Shown: positions 9,943 to 18,777, counted from the stretch's first letter. The stretch: 64,000 nt of DNA from Streptomyces sp. NBC_01314 (GCF_041435215.1 NZ_CP108394.1:10106001-10170000); one strand, 5' to 3'. Translations and numbers: made by a program. Notes: a model not told the origin generated them from the letters alone.

Positions 9943-10068
9943 GGCCCTCCGGCACAGCCTGCTCGGCCCGCATGCTCGTCCCCCGCCTCGTGGTCTCAGA
10001 ACCGATCGTTCCGGACAGAGGTCGGGGGCGGTATCAGGGAGATCACGTAACCACGCACCGTACGGAGG

Positions 10069-13017
10069 TCATCTGCCCCCGTGCCGCAGTCCGTCACGCA
10101 GTCCGTCACGCAGTCCGTCCCGCAGTTCGTCACGGACCTGGAGGGCCGCCAGCGCGGCCCGCGAGGTCACGCCCGTCTTGCGGTAGATGCGGGAGAGATG
10201 GGTCTCGACCGTGCGGGGGCTGAGGAAGAGCCGTTCGGCGATGGCGGGGCTCGTCAGGCCCTCCGCGACGAGCGCGGCGATCTCGCGCTCACGCGGGGAC
10301 AGCGCGGTCAGTTCCACCGGCGTCGGTTCCTGCCCCAGCGTTCCTGTGCGAGCCTTCCCGTTCCCGTTCCCGTTCGCAACCGAGGCCGAGGCCGGGTCCG
10401 GGGCCGCCTCCGGTTCGAGGAAGACCGCCGGGCGTATCGCCTCCGCGAGCCCCGTCAGCAGGTGGGCGTCGCCCTCGGTGCTCAGCCGCAGGGCGCGCTC
10501 CCACATGGCGCGGGCACGGACCGTGCGCCCCGCGGACGCGGTCAGGGGCGCGCCCAGGAGCAGGGTCTGCGCCTCCCACAGCCGGCCCCCGCTCCGGGCC
10601 GCCTCCTCGGCGGCCTGCTCGAACAGGTCGGCTGCGGCCACCACATCGCCGTTTGCCAGCGGCACATACGCCGAGCTGCGCAGGGCGGACGCCCGCTGCG
10701 CCACGAGATCGAGCCGCTCCGCCTCCCTGCGGGCGCGGTCCGCCCACTGCCGGGCCTCGTCGTGCTCCCCGATGACGGCGGAGGCGGTGACGAGGATCTC
10801 CATGAACAGGGGGCGCATGCTCGGCTGCAGGCCGTCGAGGTCCTCCCCGCCCGCCCGCAGTACGGCGGCGCGGGCCCGCGCCGGATCACCGGCGTGCAGC
10901 GCCGCGTACCCGAGCACGCACCAGGCGATGGACGCCCACCAGCGGGTGCCGGCGCCGGCCCGCGCGACAGCCTCCTCGGCGACGGCCAGCGCACCGCCGT
11001 CGCCCGGCGGGAGCGCGGGGATCAGCGCCTGGGCCTTGGACGCCAGCACGAAGGCGAGCAACTCGTCGCTGCCGATGCCCCGGGCGATCGTCTCCGCCTC
11101 CTCGGCGAGTTCGACGGCCGGCCCGAGCCGCAACGTCATGACCTGGATGTGGGACATGCACAGCAGCAGATGCGGCACCACATTGAGCAGGCCGCCCCGG
11201 CGGGCTATGGCGAGGCCGCGCTCCGCATGGCGTTCGGCGTCGGCGTACCGTTCGAGGAACGCCTCCGCCCAGCCGAGCCGGGCCAGCGGTTCGCACAGGC
11301 CCGCGAGATCCTGGTCGGTGAGGGAGTCGATGAGCGCGGTGGCCCGGTCGGCTGCCTCGGCGGCGGCCACCGTGTTGCCCTCGTACACCTCCCCGAGCGC
11401 GGCGACGGCGAGCGCCCCCGCCTCCGCGACCTCGTCGCCCAGCGACCGGGCCAGCTCCAGGGTGCGGGCCACGTCGTCGCGCACATCCGGGTAGGAACTG
11501 GCGTGCGGGGCGGACGAGCCCAGTTCCAGGCCGAGTTGGACGGTCTCGGCGGGGGAGAGGTCGGAGCCCCGGGCCAGTTCGCGGCGCAGCAGGGCCACGG
11601 CCTCCGCGTACCGGCCGAGATGGCGCTCCATGACCGCGCACAGCGTGACGGCCGAGGCCCGTACGCCGTCGTCGGTGCCCGGCGGCGACAGGCTGATCAC
11701 CTCGTGCAGCAGGTCCCGGCTCTCCCACAGCCCGCCGCAGGCACCGAGCGCCTCGGCCCGCCGCAGCATGAGGTCGCGGCGCAGTGCGCCGTGCGCGCGC
11801 CGCTCCGGCAGGTGCGCGAGGGCGACGCCCAGCCAGTGGGCGCTGCTCGCGGGCGCCGTCGCCGCGGCCTGCCGGGCGGCCTCGGTCAGCACGGTCACGG
11901 CGTGCGGGTCCCAGCCGGTCAGTGACCGCTCGACGTGGTGCGCCCGCTCCGTCACCGGTGCCCCGACCCGGGCCAGTTCGGCGGCGGCGAGATGGTGCAT
12001 CCGGGTGCGCAGCATGGGGTCGGTGGTGTCGTGGACGAGGGACCGCAGTACCGGATGCCGCAGCGCCCAGCGTCCGTCGGGCCCCGGCCGCGCGAGATCA
12101 CGGGCGGTCAACTCCCGCAGGTCCGCGTCGAGTTCGCCTTCGCGACGGCCGGTGACGGCCGCCACCAGCGCGGGTGCCGCGTGGTCGCCGAGCACGGCCA
12201 CGGCCTGGACCGTCCGGCGCTGGCCGTCGGTGAGCGGTGTCAGCTCGTCCAGGAGCAGCGAGCTGAGCCCGGCGGGCCTGCCCGCCTGGAGCAGGGCGAG
12301 GAAGTACAGGGGGTTGCCCTCGCTGGCCGCGTACAGCTCGGCGGCGAGACCGGCCGGCCGGTCGGGGGCGAGTGCCGCGAGACAGGCGTTCCGGTCCAGT
12401 GGGCCGAGTTCGAGACGCAGCACCGTCCCGGCCTCCACGCCCCGGGTGAGCGAGGCGACGAGCCGGGGTGACGTCTGCCGTTCGCGGCGCGCCACCACGA
12501 TCACCACGGGGGCGCGGCGCGGCGGATGCCGTACGAGATGGTCGAGCAGTTCCAGGGACGCCGGGTCCGCCCAGTGCACGTCGTCCAGGGCCACCACGAG
12601 GCCGTTGCCCGTCCGCGCGATTCGGGCCAGAAAGGCGGCCGCCGCGCGTTGCAGCGCGAAACGGTCCACAGTGTGGACGTCGGCGAACGGGGACGGGATC
12701 CCGGTCTCGATGTCGAGGTCCGCGAGGGCGTCGGCGAGGGGCTGGTAGGGCAGATGCTGCTCGTACTCGGTCGCCCGGCCGCGCAACACCGTCATGCCCC
12801 GGTCCCGCGCCCGCGCGCAGAACTCCGCCACCAGTCTGCTCTTGCCGATCCCCGCCGCGCCGGTGACGTCGACGACCGTCGGGCCGTAGCCGGTCCCCGT
12901 GGGTCCGTGGCCGGCCGCCGTAGGCGTGCGGCCCGTCCCCGTAAGTCCGTCGAGTACCTCGGTGAGGCGTGCCAGCTCGGTCTCCCGGCTCACCAGCGGA
13001 GCCATGTCCCACGGCAA
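10069..13017 (-). CDS. LAL-family (AAA/LuxR) transcriptional regulator, 982 aa
   Basis: This is a large ATP-binding LuxR regulator. The N-terminal AAA domain has Walker A GAAGIGKS (53-60) and Walker B VVALDDVHWAD (about 138-148). A long TPR-like helical middle follows, then a C-terminal LuxR helix-turn-helix (about 905-965: LSPREREIAALVAEGLTSPAIA, split by a short linker from RTVETHLSRIYRKTG). The ATG at 13017 has AGGGGG upstream. The C-terminus carries a four-fold 12-bp repeat (10087-10134) encoding RDGL/RDEL units. A 12-bp perfect palindrome (13115-13126, ccgacatgtcgg) lies in the divergent spacer to the NCS1 permease gene and may be its operator. The target pathway is unknown; the adjacent transporter/amidohydrolase pair is the obvious candidate. 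Confidence 0.9.
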   Translation of the reverse strand: MPWDMAPLVSRETELARLTEVLDGLTGTGRTPTAAGHGPTGTGYGPTVVDVTGAAGIGKSRLVAEFCARARDRGMTVLRGRATEYEQHLPYQPLADALADLDIETGIPSPFADVHTVDRFALQRAAAAFLARIARTGNGLVVALDDVHWADPASLELLDHLVRHPPRRAPVVIVVARRERQTSPRLVASLTRGVEAGTVLRLELGPLDRNACLAALAPDRPAGLAAELYAASEGNPLYFLALLQAGRPAGLSSLLLDELTPLTDGQRRTVQAVAVLGDHAAPALVAAVTGRREGELDADLRELTARDLARPGPDGRWALRHPVLRSLVHDTTDPMLRTRMHHLAAAELARVGAPVTERAHHVERSLTGWDPHAVTVLTEAARQAAATAPASSAHWLGVALAHLPERRAHGALRRDLMLRRAEALGACGGLWESRDLLHEVISLSPPGTDDGVRASAVTLCAVMERHLGRYAEAVALLRRELARGSDLSPAETVQLGLELGSSAPHASSYPDVRDDVARTLELARSLGDEVAEAGALAVAALGEVYEGNTVAAAEAADRATALIDSLTDQDLAGLCEPLARLGWAEAFLERYADAERHAERGLAIARRGGLLNVVPHLLLCMSHIQVMTLRLGPAVELAEEAETIARGIGSDELLAFVLASKAQALIPALPPGDGGALAVAEEAVARAGAGTRWWASIAWCVLGYAALHAGDPARARAAVLRAGGEDLDGLQPSMRPLFMEILVTASAVIGEHDEARQWADRARREAERLDLVAQRASALRSSAYVPLANGDVVAAADLFEQAAEEAARSGGRLWEAQTLLLGAPLTASAGRTVRARAMWERALRLSTEGDAHLLTGLAEAIRPAVFLEPEAAPDPASASVANGNGNGKARTGTLGQEPTPVELTALSPREREIAALVAEGLTSPAIAERLFLSPRTVETHLSRIYRKTGVTSRAALAALQVRDELRDGLRDGLRDGLRHGGR
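10087..10134. repeat. 12-bp tandem repeat (x4) in the C-terminal codons of the LAL gene
   Basis: The four near-identical units of cagtccgtcacg encode a charged tetrapeptide repeat (RDGL) after the helix-turn-helix. The length is a multiple of three, so the frame is kept. Confidence 0.9.
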
Positions 13018-13114
13018 TGCGATTCCCCCTGAAGCCGGCCCCGGGCCGTCCCGGGCCGATCCGCAGGTTCCTTATCGCGAACCTCCGGCAGATTCTCGAA
13101 GATTGTACGTAGTC

Positions 13115-13126
13115 CCGACATGTCGG
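13115..13126. promoter_or_regulatory. 12-bp palindrome in the LAL/NCS1 divergent spacer
   Basis: The sequence ccgacatgtcgg is a perfect palindrome about 100 bp upstream of the LAL start and about 35 bp upstream of the -35 box of the permease promoter. It is a candidate operator; no protein is assigned. Confidence 0.4.
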
Positions 13127-13159
13127 CGGCCCGCTCTCCGCGCCCGCGCGGATGCCACC

Positions 13160-13188
13160 TTGACGCCCCTGACCGGCGCACCTAGGTT
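13160..13188 (+). promoter_or_regulatory. HrdB-like promoter of the NCS1 permease operon
   Basis: TTGACG (13160-13165), a 17-bp spacer and TAGGTT (13183-13188) match the housekeeping sigma consensus of streptomycetes closely. Transcription would start near 13195, giving a leader of about 55 nt before the ATG at 13250. Confidence 0.7.
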
Positions 13189-13249
13189 CCCCTCGACGCG
13201 ATCCGCATGATCGGACGGACAGGTCCGCGATCAGACAGGCAGGTCGACG

Positions 13250-14716
13250 ATGACGGACTCCCGCACCCCCGACGACAGCGCCGCCGTCCGACCGCTCCAG
13301 GTGGAGACCCACGGCCTGGACGTGATCGGCGACGCCGACCGCAAGGGCACCCCACGTACCCTCTTCTGGCCCTGGTTCGGCGCCAACGTCTCCGTTCTCG
13401 GCATGAGTTACGGCGCGTTCGCGCTCGGCTTCGGCATCTCCTTCGGGCAGGCCCTGGCCGCCGGGGTCATCGGCATCGTCTTCTCGTTCCTGCTCTGCGG
13501 CTTCGTCGCGGTCGCCGGCAAACGCGGCTCGGCCCCGACGATGGTGCTCAGCCGCGCCGCGTACGGGGTGCGCGGCAACCGGCTGCCCGCGGCCGTCTCC
13601 TGGCTGCTCACGGTCGGCTGGGAGACCGTGCTCTGCGCGCTCGCCACCATGGCCACCGCCACGGTCTTCGGTCGGCTCGGCACGGGCGGCGGCACCGGGA
13701 CCAAGGTGATGGCCCTGGTCCTGGTCGCCGCCCTGGTCGTGGTGGTCGGCGTGATGGGTTTCGACCTGATCATGCGCTTCCAGACCGTCATCACCGTGGT
13801 CACCGGCGTGCTGACGGTCGTCTACGTCGCGCTGGTCGCCGACCACGTCCACTGGTCCGCCGTCAGCGCCGTACCGGCCGGATCCGCCCAGGAGTTCATC
13901 GGCGCCGTCGTCTTCCTGATGACGGGCTTCGGCCTCGGCTGGGTCAACGCGGCCGCCGACTACTCCCGCTATCTGCCGCGTGACTCCTCCGGCCGGGGCG
14001 TCGTCGCCTGGACCACGTTCGGCGCCTCGCTCGCCCCGCTGCTCCTGCTGGTCTTCGGGCTGCTCCTCGCGGGCTCCTCCGCCGACCTCGACGAGGCCGT
14101 CGCCGCCGACCCCATCGGCGCGCTGACCACGCTTCTGCCCACCTGGTTCCTGGTCCCGTTCGCCGCCGTCGCCGTGCTCGGCCTGGTCGGCGGCGCCGTC
14201 CTCGACATCTACTCCTCCGGCCTCGCCCTGCTCGCGGCCGGCCTGCGCGTGCCGCGTCCGCTGGCCGCACTCGTGGACGGTGTGCTGATGATCGCGGGCG
14301 CCGTCTACATCGTCTTTTTCGCCGACGACTTCCTCGGTCCCTTCATCGGTTTCCTCACCACCCTCGGCGTCCCCATCGCCGCCTGGTGCGGCGTCATGCT
14401 CGCCGACCTCCTGCTGCGCCGCCGCGACTACGCCGACGCCGACCTGTTCCGCCCGGGCGGCCGCTATGGCGACATCCCGCCCGGCCCTCTCCTCCTCACC
14501 GTCGCCGCCACGGTCCTCGGCTGGGGCCTCGTCACCAACTCCGCCGCCGGCTGGCTCGACTGGCAGGGCTATCTCCTCGGCCCCTTCGGCCTCGGCGGCA
14601 GGAACGGCGACTGGGCCTACGCCAACCTGGGCGTCCTGCTCGCCCTGGCGGCCGGCTTCCTCGGCACACTGCTCCTGTCGCGGGGGCGGGTACGGGCGCA
14701 GGAGGGCCGGACATGA
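13250..14716 (+). CDS. NCS1-family cytosine/purine/hydantoin permease, 488 aa
   Basis: This is a cytoplasmic-membrane secondary transporter with about 12 hydrophobic segments starting near residue 38 (FWPWFGANVSVLGMSYG). The family co-transports nucleobases, allantoin, hydantoins or related N-heterocycles. NCS1 features include the Asn in FGANVS of the first helix and the DYSRYLPR motif after helix 6. The stop overlaps the start of the next gene (ATGA), so permease and hydrolase form one operon from the promoter at 13160. The substrate cannot be fixed from sequence; the paired cysteine hydrolase suggests a ureido or amide compound. Confidence 0.88.
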   Translation: MTDSRTPDDSAAVRPLQVETHGLDVIGDADRKGTPRTLFWPWFGANVSVLGMSYGAFALGFGISFGQALAAGVIGIVFSFLLCGFVAVAGKRGSAPTMVLSRAAYGVRGNRLPAAVSWLLTVGWETVLCALATMATATVFGRLGTGGGTGTKVMALVLVAALVVVVGVMGFDLIMRFQTVITVVTGVLTVVYVALVADHVHWSAVSAVPAGSAQEFIGAVVFLMTGFGLGWVNAAADYSRYLPRDSSGRGVVAWTTFGASLAPLLLLVFGLLLAGSSADLDEAVAADPIGALTTLLPTWFLVPFAAVAVLGLVGGAVLDIYSSGLALLAAGLRVPRPLAALVDGVLMIAGAVYIVFFADDFLGPFIGFLTTLGVPIAAWCGVMLADLLLRRRDYADADLFRPGGRYGDIPPGPLLLTVAATVLGWGLVTNSAAGWLDWQGYLLGPFGLGGRNGDWAYANLGVLLALAAGFLGTLLLSRGRVRAQEGRT

Positions 14717-15333
14717 ACCCGCCTGCCCCGCCGGGAGTGAACCCGCCTGCCCCGCCGGGAGTGAACCCGCCTGCCCCGCCGGGCCTGCTCGCCGTCATCG
14801 ACATGCAGCGCGTGTTCGCCGAGCCCGCCAGCCCCTGGGCGGCCCCGCGCTTCGACGAGGCGGTGGCAGGCGTACGGCGTCTGCTGCCGGCGTTCGCCGG
14901 ACGGGCCGTGTTCACCCGCTTCATCGCGCCGGAGCGGCCTGAGGGAGCCTGGCGGGCGTACTACGACCAGGCGCCCTTCGCGCTGCAGCCACCCGACGCA
15001 CCCCTGTGGCACCTGGTCGGCGAACTCGCTCACACGGCAAGGGACTTGATCGACGCCCCGACCTTCGGCAAATGGGGTCCGGAGCTGGCCGCCCGTCTGG
15101 GAACGGACGGGCGGCTGGTTCTGGCCGGAGTCAGCACCGACTGCTGTGTGCTGTCCACGGCCCTCGCGGCGGCCGACGCGGGCGTCGAGGTGCTGGTCGT
15201 CGCCGATGCCTGCGCGGGAGCGGACGACGAGTCGCACGCCAAGGCCCTGCATGTACTGGACCTGTACCGGCCGCTCGTCCGCGTCGTGACCGTCGACGAG
15301 GTCCTGGGTCAGTCGCGGCCCGAACCCCGGTAG
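14713..15333 (+). CDS. Isochorismatase-family cysteine hydrolase, 206 aa
   Basis: The Asp-Lys-Cys triad of the isochorismatase/nicotinamidase fold is visible: Asp30 (VIDMQ), Lys120 (FGKWG) and Cys145 (STDCCV). Family members hydrolyse nicotinamide, N-carbamoylsarcosine, ureidoacrylate or isochorismate. Coupling to an NCS1 permease favours an amide/ureido substrate. The ATG overlaps the permease stop. The N-terminus is odd: residues 2-24 are three copies of NPPAPPGV from a 24-bp tandem duplication (14716-14784), and each unit brings a GTG that could also serve as start. The 3' end overlaps the convergent fucosidase gene by 25 bp. Confidence 0.87.
   Translation: MNPPAPPGVNPPAPPGVNPPAPPGLLAVIDMQRVFAEPASPWAAPRFDEAVAGVRRLLPAFAGRAVFTRFIAPERPEGAWRAYYDQAPFALQPPDAPLWHLVGELAHTARDLIDAPTFGKWGPELAARLGTDGRLVLAGVSTDCCVLSTALAAADAGVEVLVVADACAGADDESHAKALHVLDLYRPLVRVVTVDEVLGQSRPEPR
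14716..14784. repeat. 24-bp tandem repeat (x2.9) at the 5' end of the hydrolase gene
   Basis: Units at 14716-14739, 14740-14763 and 14764-14784 encode NPPAPPG(V). This gives a proline-rich leader before the conserved domain begins. Confidence 0.92.
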
Positions 15334-16598
15334 AGGTCCAGCTCCCCGTCCAGCTCCAGGGCGAGCACGGTCGCGTACGCGTCGAGGTCGGCCTCTGCGG
15401 GGGCGTCGATCCAGGTCACGCCGGGTACGGCGTCCAGGCCACCGATCACCCGGTGGCCCAGCTCGGTGCCCGTGCCGAGGACGGTGACCTTTCTGACGGG
15501 GTTGCGCAGCCCTCGTACCGCCACGGACTCGCGCGGCACGTCGAAGCACGTCAGATACAGGGTGCGCCGGTCGGCGGAGAGGGTGCTGGGGCCGTAGTGA
15601 TGCCCGGCGGGCAGCCCGGCGACCGACCCGTACACGGCGTCGGAGTGCCGGGCGATCCATGCGCCGAGCCCCTCCAGCCGCTCGACCTGCTCGGCGGGGA
15701 TCGTCCCGTCCGCCCTCGGTCCGACGTCCAGCAGCAGATTGCCGCCCATGCCGATCGTCTCGGCGAAGTAACGCACCAGCTGCCGCACCGACTTGTGGTT
15801 GTCGTCCTGGTGCTGGAACCCCCATGAGTCGTTGATGGTCAGGCACAACTCCCAGGGCCCGTCGGGTGCTTCGAGCGGCACCCCCTGTTCCGGGGTGGCG
15901 TAGTCGCCGCGGCTGAGCATGCGGGCGTTCAGGATGGTGTCCGGGTTCTCCGCGAGGATCAGCTCTGCCAACTCCCCTATCCGCCACTGCTGTTCGGTGC
16001 GCTCCCACTCGCCGTCGAACCACAGCAGATCCGGGCGGAACCGCTCGACCAGCTCGCTCACCTGACCGTCACGGTAGGCGAGGTAGCGGTCCCAGGCCGC
16101 GGGGTCCTCCTCGCCGTGTGCGGCGTGCGAGTAGGGGTTGGCGTCGTTGCCACCCGGGTGCGTGCTCGACCACTGGTCGATCTCGGGGTGACGGACGCTC
16201 GCGTAGTCCGGGTGGTTCCAGTCGGAGTGCGAGTAGTACAGGCCGACCTTGAGGCCGTGCTCGCGCAGCGCGTCGACGTATCCGGCGATCAGGTCCCGGC
16301 CCGCCGGGGTGCGCCGGACGACGTCCAGGTCGCCCTGGGCGGTGTCCCACAGGGCGACGCCGTCGTGGTGGCGTGCGGTGAGCACGGCGTACTTCGCGCC
16401 CACCCGGGCGAACAACTCGGCCCAGGCCGCGGGGTCGTACGCGGACGCGGTGAAGCCGTCGAGCTGTTTCATGTACCGCTCGTGCGTCACCTCGCCCCAG
16501 TAGAAGGACCAGGACTCCGGCACCCCGTCCACGGCGTAGATGCCGTAGTGGATGAAGATGCCCAGCTTGGCAGCGGGAAACCAGGGTTGCATGGTCAT
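15309..16598 (-). CDS. GH29-type alpha-L-fucosidase, 429 aa, probably intracellular
   Basis: The protein has the GH29 signature: N-terminal WFPAAKLGIFIHYG, LTARHHDGVALWDT (about 73-86) and the catalytic nucleophile Asp195 in LLWFDGEW. It should release L-fucose from small glycosides. There is no signal peptide, and the C-terminal beta domain is short. The start ATG at 16598 lacks a Shine-Dalgarno sequence, but TAGCGT sits exactly 6 nt upstream (16605-16610), the spacing of a leaderless -10 box. It is monocistronic and convergent with the hydrolase gene. No fucose transport or catabolic genes are adjacent. Confidence 0.88.
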   Translation of the reverse strand: MTMQPWFPAAKLGIFIHYGIYAVDGVPESWSFYWGEVTHERYMKQLDGFTASAYDPAAWAELFARVGAKYAVLTARHHDGVALWDTAQGDLDVVRRTPAGRDLIAGYVDALREHGLKVGLYYSHSDWNHPDYASVRHPEIDQWSSTHPGGNDANPYSHAAHGEEDPAAWDRYLAYRDGQVSELVERFRPDLLWFDGEWERTEQQWRIGELAELILAENPDTILNARMLSRGDYATPEQGVPLEAPDGPWELCLTINDSWGFQHQDDNHKSVRQLVRYFAETIGMGGNLLLDVGPRADGTIPAEQVERLEGLGAWIARHSDAVYGSVAGLPAGHHYGPSTLSADRRTLYLTCFDVPRESVAVRGLRNPVRKVTVLGTGTELGHRVIGGLDAVPGVTWIDAPAEADLDAYATVLALELDGELDLYRGSGRD

Positions 16599-16926
16599 AC
16601 GGCCACGCTAGGCGGAGAGCCCCGGCGGGCGCGTGGGCGCGGGTCACCACTACTGGTTCGTTTTCACTCCGAGTGTTCAGCGGAGATCCGTCCGCCGCAC
16701 CCTCCCCTTACCTGAAGGTGGCCGTCAGCAACGTTGAACGGGCACCGCGGGTGTACGTGGTCACGGGCCCGGCATGATCGGCGGTGACGGCCCGTACCTG
16801 AGGTGACGGTTCGTACCTGAAGTGACGTAAAGGAATGCCCGCGCCCCTGTCGGGTACGCGAGGGACGACGCGCCCGGGACGGACGCCGCTCCGGGCGGCC
16901 TTTTCCATCACTACCTGGGATCTTCC
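16599..16926. other. Divergent intergenic region with 19-bp direct repeats
   Basis: This 328-bp spacer separates the GH29 gene (minus) and the SseB-like gene (plus). Two 19-bp direct repeats, ggtgacggcccgtacctga (16783-16801) and ggtgacggttcgtacctga (16802-16820), are followed by a third partial start (agtgacg, 16821-16827). They lie about 110-145 bp before the SseB start and may bind a regulator. No gene is seen here. Confidence 0.6.
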
Positions 16927-17349
16927 ATGGACATATCCTCCAACGGCCACCACACGCCCCAGGCCCCCTCACCGGCCCAGCGCGCGCTGACCGCTCTCGC
17001 CTCCGACACCCATGACATGGCCGCGCTGAACACGCTCGCCGACAGCGAGGTACTGATTCCCGTGCCGGACGACGCCGACGAGGCGGCCGTGAACGATCCG
17101 ACGGCCGTGGCGCTGCCCGTCCTGGAGCAGCCGGGCGGCGAACAGATCGTGCCGGTCTTCACCTCGGAACCAGCGATGGCCGAACTCCTGCCCTACGTGT
17201 CGCGCTACCGCCTGGTACCCCTGGGCGCCCTGGCCTCCCAGTGGCCGGCCGACGTCGACCTGTCCCTCACCATCGACGCCGGCTCCCCGCACGGCCTCAC
17301 CCTCGACGCCCACGACGTGGGCACCCTCCTGGGACGCCACGGGATCTGA
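16927..17349 (+). CDS. SseB-like (SseB N-terminal domain) protein, 140 aa
   Basis: This is a small acidic soluble protein with the SseB fold seen in many actinobacterial proteins: PAQRALTALASD near residue 15, LIPVPDDADE (43-52), then the VPVFTSEPAMAELLP core (about 75-89). The biochemical function of the family is unknown; the name derives from the E. coli protein. The ATG at 16927 has no convincing ribosome-binding site. It stands alone between divergent and convergent neighbours. Confidence 0.75.
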   Translation: MDISSNGHHTPQAPSPAQRALTALASDTHDMAALNTLADSEVLIPVPDDADEAAVNDPTAVALPVLEQPGGEQIVPVFTSEPAMAELLPYVSRYRLVPLGALASQWPADVDLSLTIDAGSPHGLTLDAHDVGTLLGRHGI

Positions 17350-17400
17350 CCCCGCACGCGGACGCACCGACGACAGCCGAGGGAACGGCCCTCACGGCCC

Positions 17401-18777
17401 TCACAACCCCTTGCCGGGGTTGAGGATCCCGTGCGGGTCGAACACCTCCTTGATCCGCCGCTGCAGCCCATGGGCGGCCGGACCCAGTTCCTCCGCCACC
17501 CACTGCCGCTTCAGCACCCCCACCCCGTGCTCCCCGGTCAGCGTGCCGCCCAGCCGCAGGGCCAGCGCGAAGATCTCGCCCGCCGCCTCCCAGGCCGCGT
17601 CGGGCAGCTTCGGCAGGGCCGGGTCCACGACGACGATCGGGTGAAGGTTGCCGTCGGCGGCGTGCGCGATGGTGAACACCGGCACGTCGTGCCGTGCGGA
17701 GATCGCGCGGATCTCCCGGACCGCCTCCGCGAGGCGGGAGCGCGGCACCGCGATGTCCTCGATCAGCGGCCGGCCCAGCCGCTCCAGCGCGGGCAGGGCC
17801 AGCCGGCGCGCGGCCAGCAGGGACTCCGCCTCGACCGGGTCGGAGGTCCGCTCCACCGTGGCCGCCCGCGGCGCGACCACCCGGGCGACCGCCTCGGCCT
17901 CCGCCGCCGCGCCCGCCCCGTCGCACTGCACCACCAGCAGCGCCGCGCCCCGCTCCCGCAGCGCCGGATCGACCGCGTGCAGCACCGGCCCGTCGACCAG
18001 CTCCGCGAGCGCCGGCACGACACCGGCCCGCTGGATCGCGTACGACGCCTCGGCGGCCGCCTCGAAGGTGTCGAAGTACGCGGCGAGCGTGGCCGTCGCC
18101 ACCGGCACGGGCCGCAGCCGCAGCGTCGCCGACGTGATCACGGCGAGGGTGCCCTCCGACCCGGTGAGCAGGGCCGTCAGGTCGTAGCCGGTGACACCCT
18201 TCACCGTACGGCGGCCCGTGCGGACCACCGTGCCGTCCGCGAGTACCACCTCCAGGCCCAGCACACTGTCGCGGGTCACGCCGTACTTGGCGCAGCGCAG
18301 CCCGCCCGCGTTGGTGGCGATGTTCCCGCCGATCGTGGAGATCGCCGCGCTCGCCGGGTCGGGCGCGTAGCGCAGGCCGTGCTCACCCGCTGCCCGGTCC
18401 AGCTCGGCGGTGATCACCCCGGGTTCGACGACGGCGAGCTGGTCGTCCGCCGACAGCTCCAGGATCCGGTTCATCCCGGAGAGGTCCAGCACCAGTGACC
18501 CCTCGCCCGCGCCGGCCCCGCCCGACAGGCCCGTGCCCGCGCCGCGCGGCACCACCGGCACCCGCAGGGCGTGCGCGTGCCGCAGGCTCACGGTCACGTC
18601 CTCGGTCCGCCGGGCCTGCACCACGGCCAGCGGAACCCCGCCCGGCCGGGTGCCGGAGCGGTCGGTGGTGTGGGCGGTGAGCACCGCCGGGTCGGTGGTG
18701 AGCCGGTCGAGCGGCAGATCGCGGGCGAGCAGGCCCAGCAGCCGCGCCGATACGGTCGTCTCCGGTGCCGCCGTCAC
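17401..18777 (-). CDS. FAD-linked oxidase (glycolate oxidase GlcD/D-lactate dehydrogenase type), 458 aa
   Basis: This is a flavoprotein of the VAO/PCMH family that oxidises 2-hydroxyacids. The FAD-binding half carries PRGAGTGLSGGA (about 76-87) and NIATNAGGLRCAKYG; the cap domain ends with the EHGVGVLKR motif. The GTG at 18777 overlaps the stop of the acyl-CoA-dehydrogenase-like gene (GTGA), which fixes the start; longer upstream starts would lie inside that gene. As last gene of the sulfonate operon it may oxidise the hydroxyacid (for example glycolate- or lactate-like) left after desulfonation, but that link is inferred. Confidence 0.85.
   Translation of the reverse strand: MTAAPETTVSARLLGLLARDLPLDRLTTDPAVLTAHTTDRSGTRPGGVPLAVVQARRTEDVTVSLRHAHALRVPVVPRGAGTGLSGGAGAGEGSLVLDLSGMNRILELSADDQLAVVEPGVITAELDRAAGEHGLRYAPDPASAAISTIGGNIATNAGGLRCAKYGVTRDSVLGLEVVLADGTVVRTGRRTVKGVTGYDLTALLTGSEGTLAVITSATLRLRPVPVATATLAAYFDTFEAAAEASYAIQRAGVVPALAELVDGPVLHAVDPALRERGAALLVVQCDGAGAAAEAEAVARVVAPRAATVERTSDPVEAESLLAARRLALPALERLGRPLIEDIAVPRSRLAEAVREIRAISARHDVPVFTIAHAADGNLHPIVVVDPALPKLPDAAWEAAGEIFALALRLGGTLTGEHGVGVLKRQWVAEELGPAAHGLQRRIKEVFDPHGILNPGKGL

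Larger units (their letters stand above)
8998..9973 (-). pseudogene. Lipoprotein gene broken in several frames, with 7-, 13- and 19-bp tandem repeats
   Basis: A plausible start is the ATG at 9973 (MRAEQAVPEG), preceded by GGCGGGGG. It leads into six copies of a 7-bp repeat. Beyond the repeat, a typical lipoprotein signal with lipobox (LLVGGVLLATGC, Cys encoded at 9825-9827) is one frame away. That frame reads to about 9528 (VEFWKLTYGSPA). There, one extra G in a GGG run moves the sense to another frame (GGDSSKDPDHYFSMERAG), which runs to a 13-bp duplication at 9268-9293. Removing one copy restores a third frame (ADPDDVPSPTAEPEPDPY) ending at TAG 8998. I do not recognise the family. It would be an exported lipid-anchored protein of roughly 300 residues. 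It may be a pseudogene or a contingency-type locus. Confidence 0.7.

Noticed and set aside
17431..18498. 355-codon plus-strand frame inside the FAD oxidase gene
   Set aside because: Arg/Gln/His-rich shadow; the minus strand shows the conserved FAD-binding motifs.
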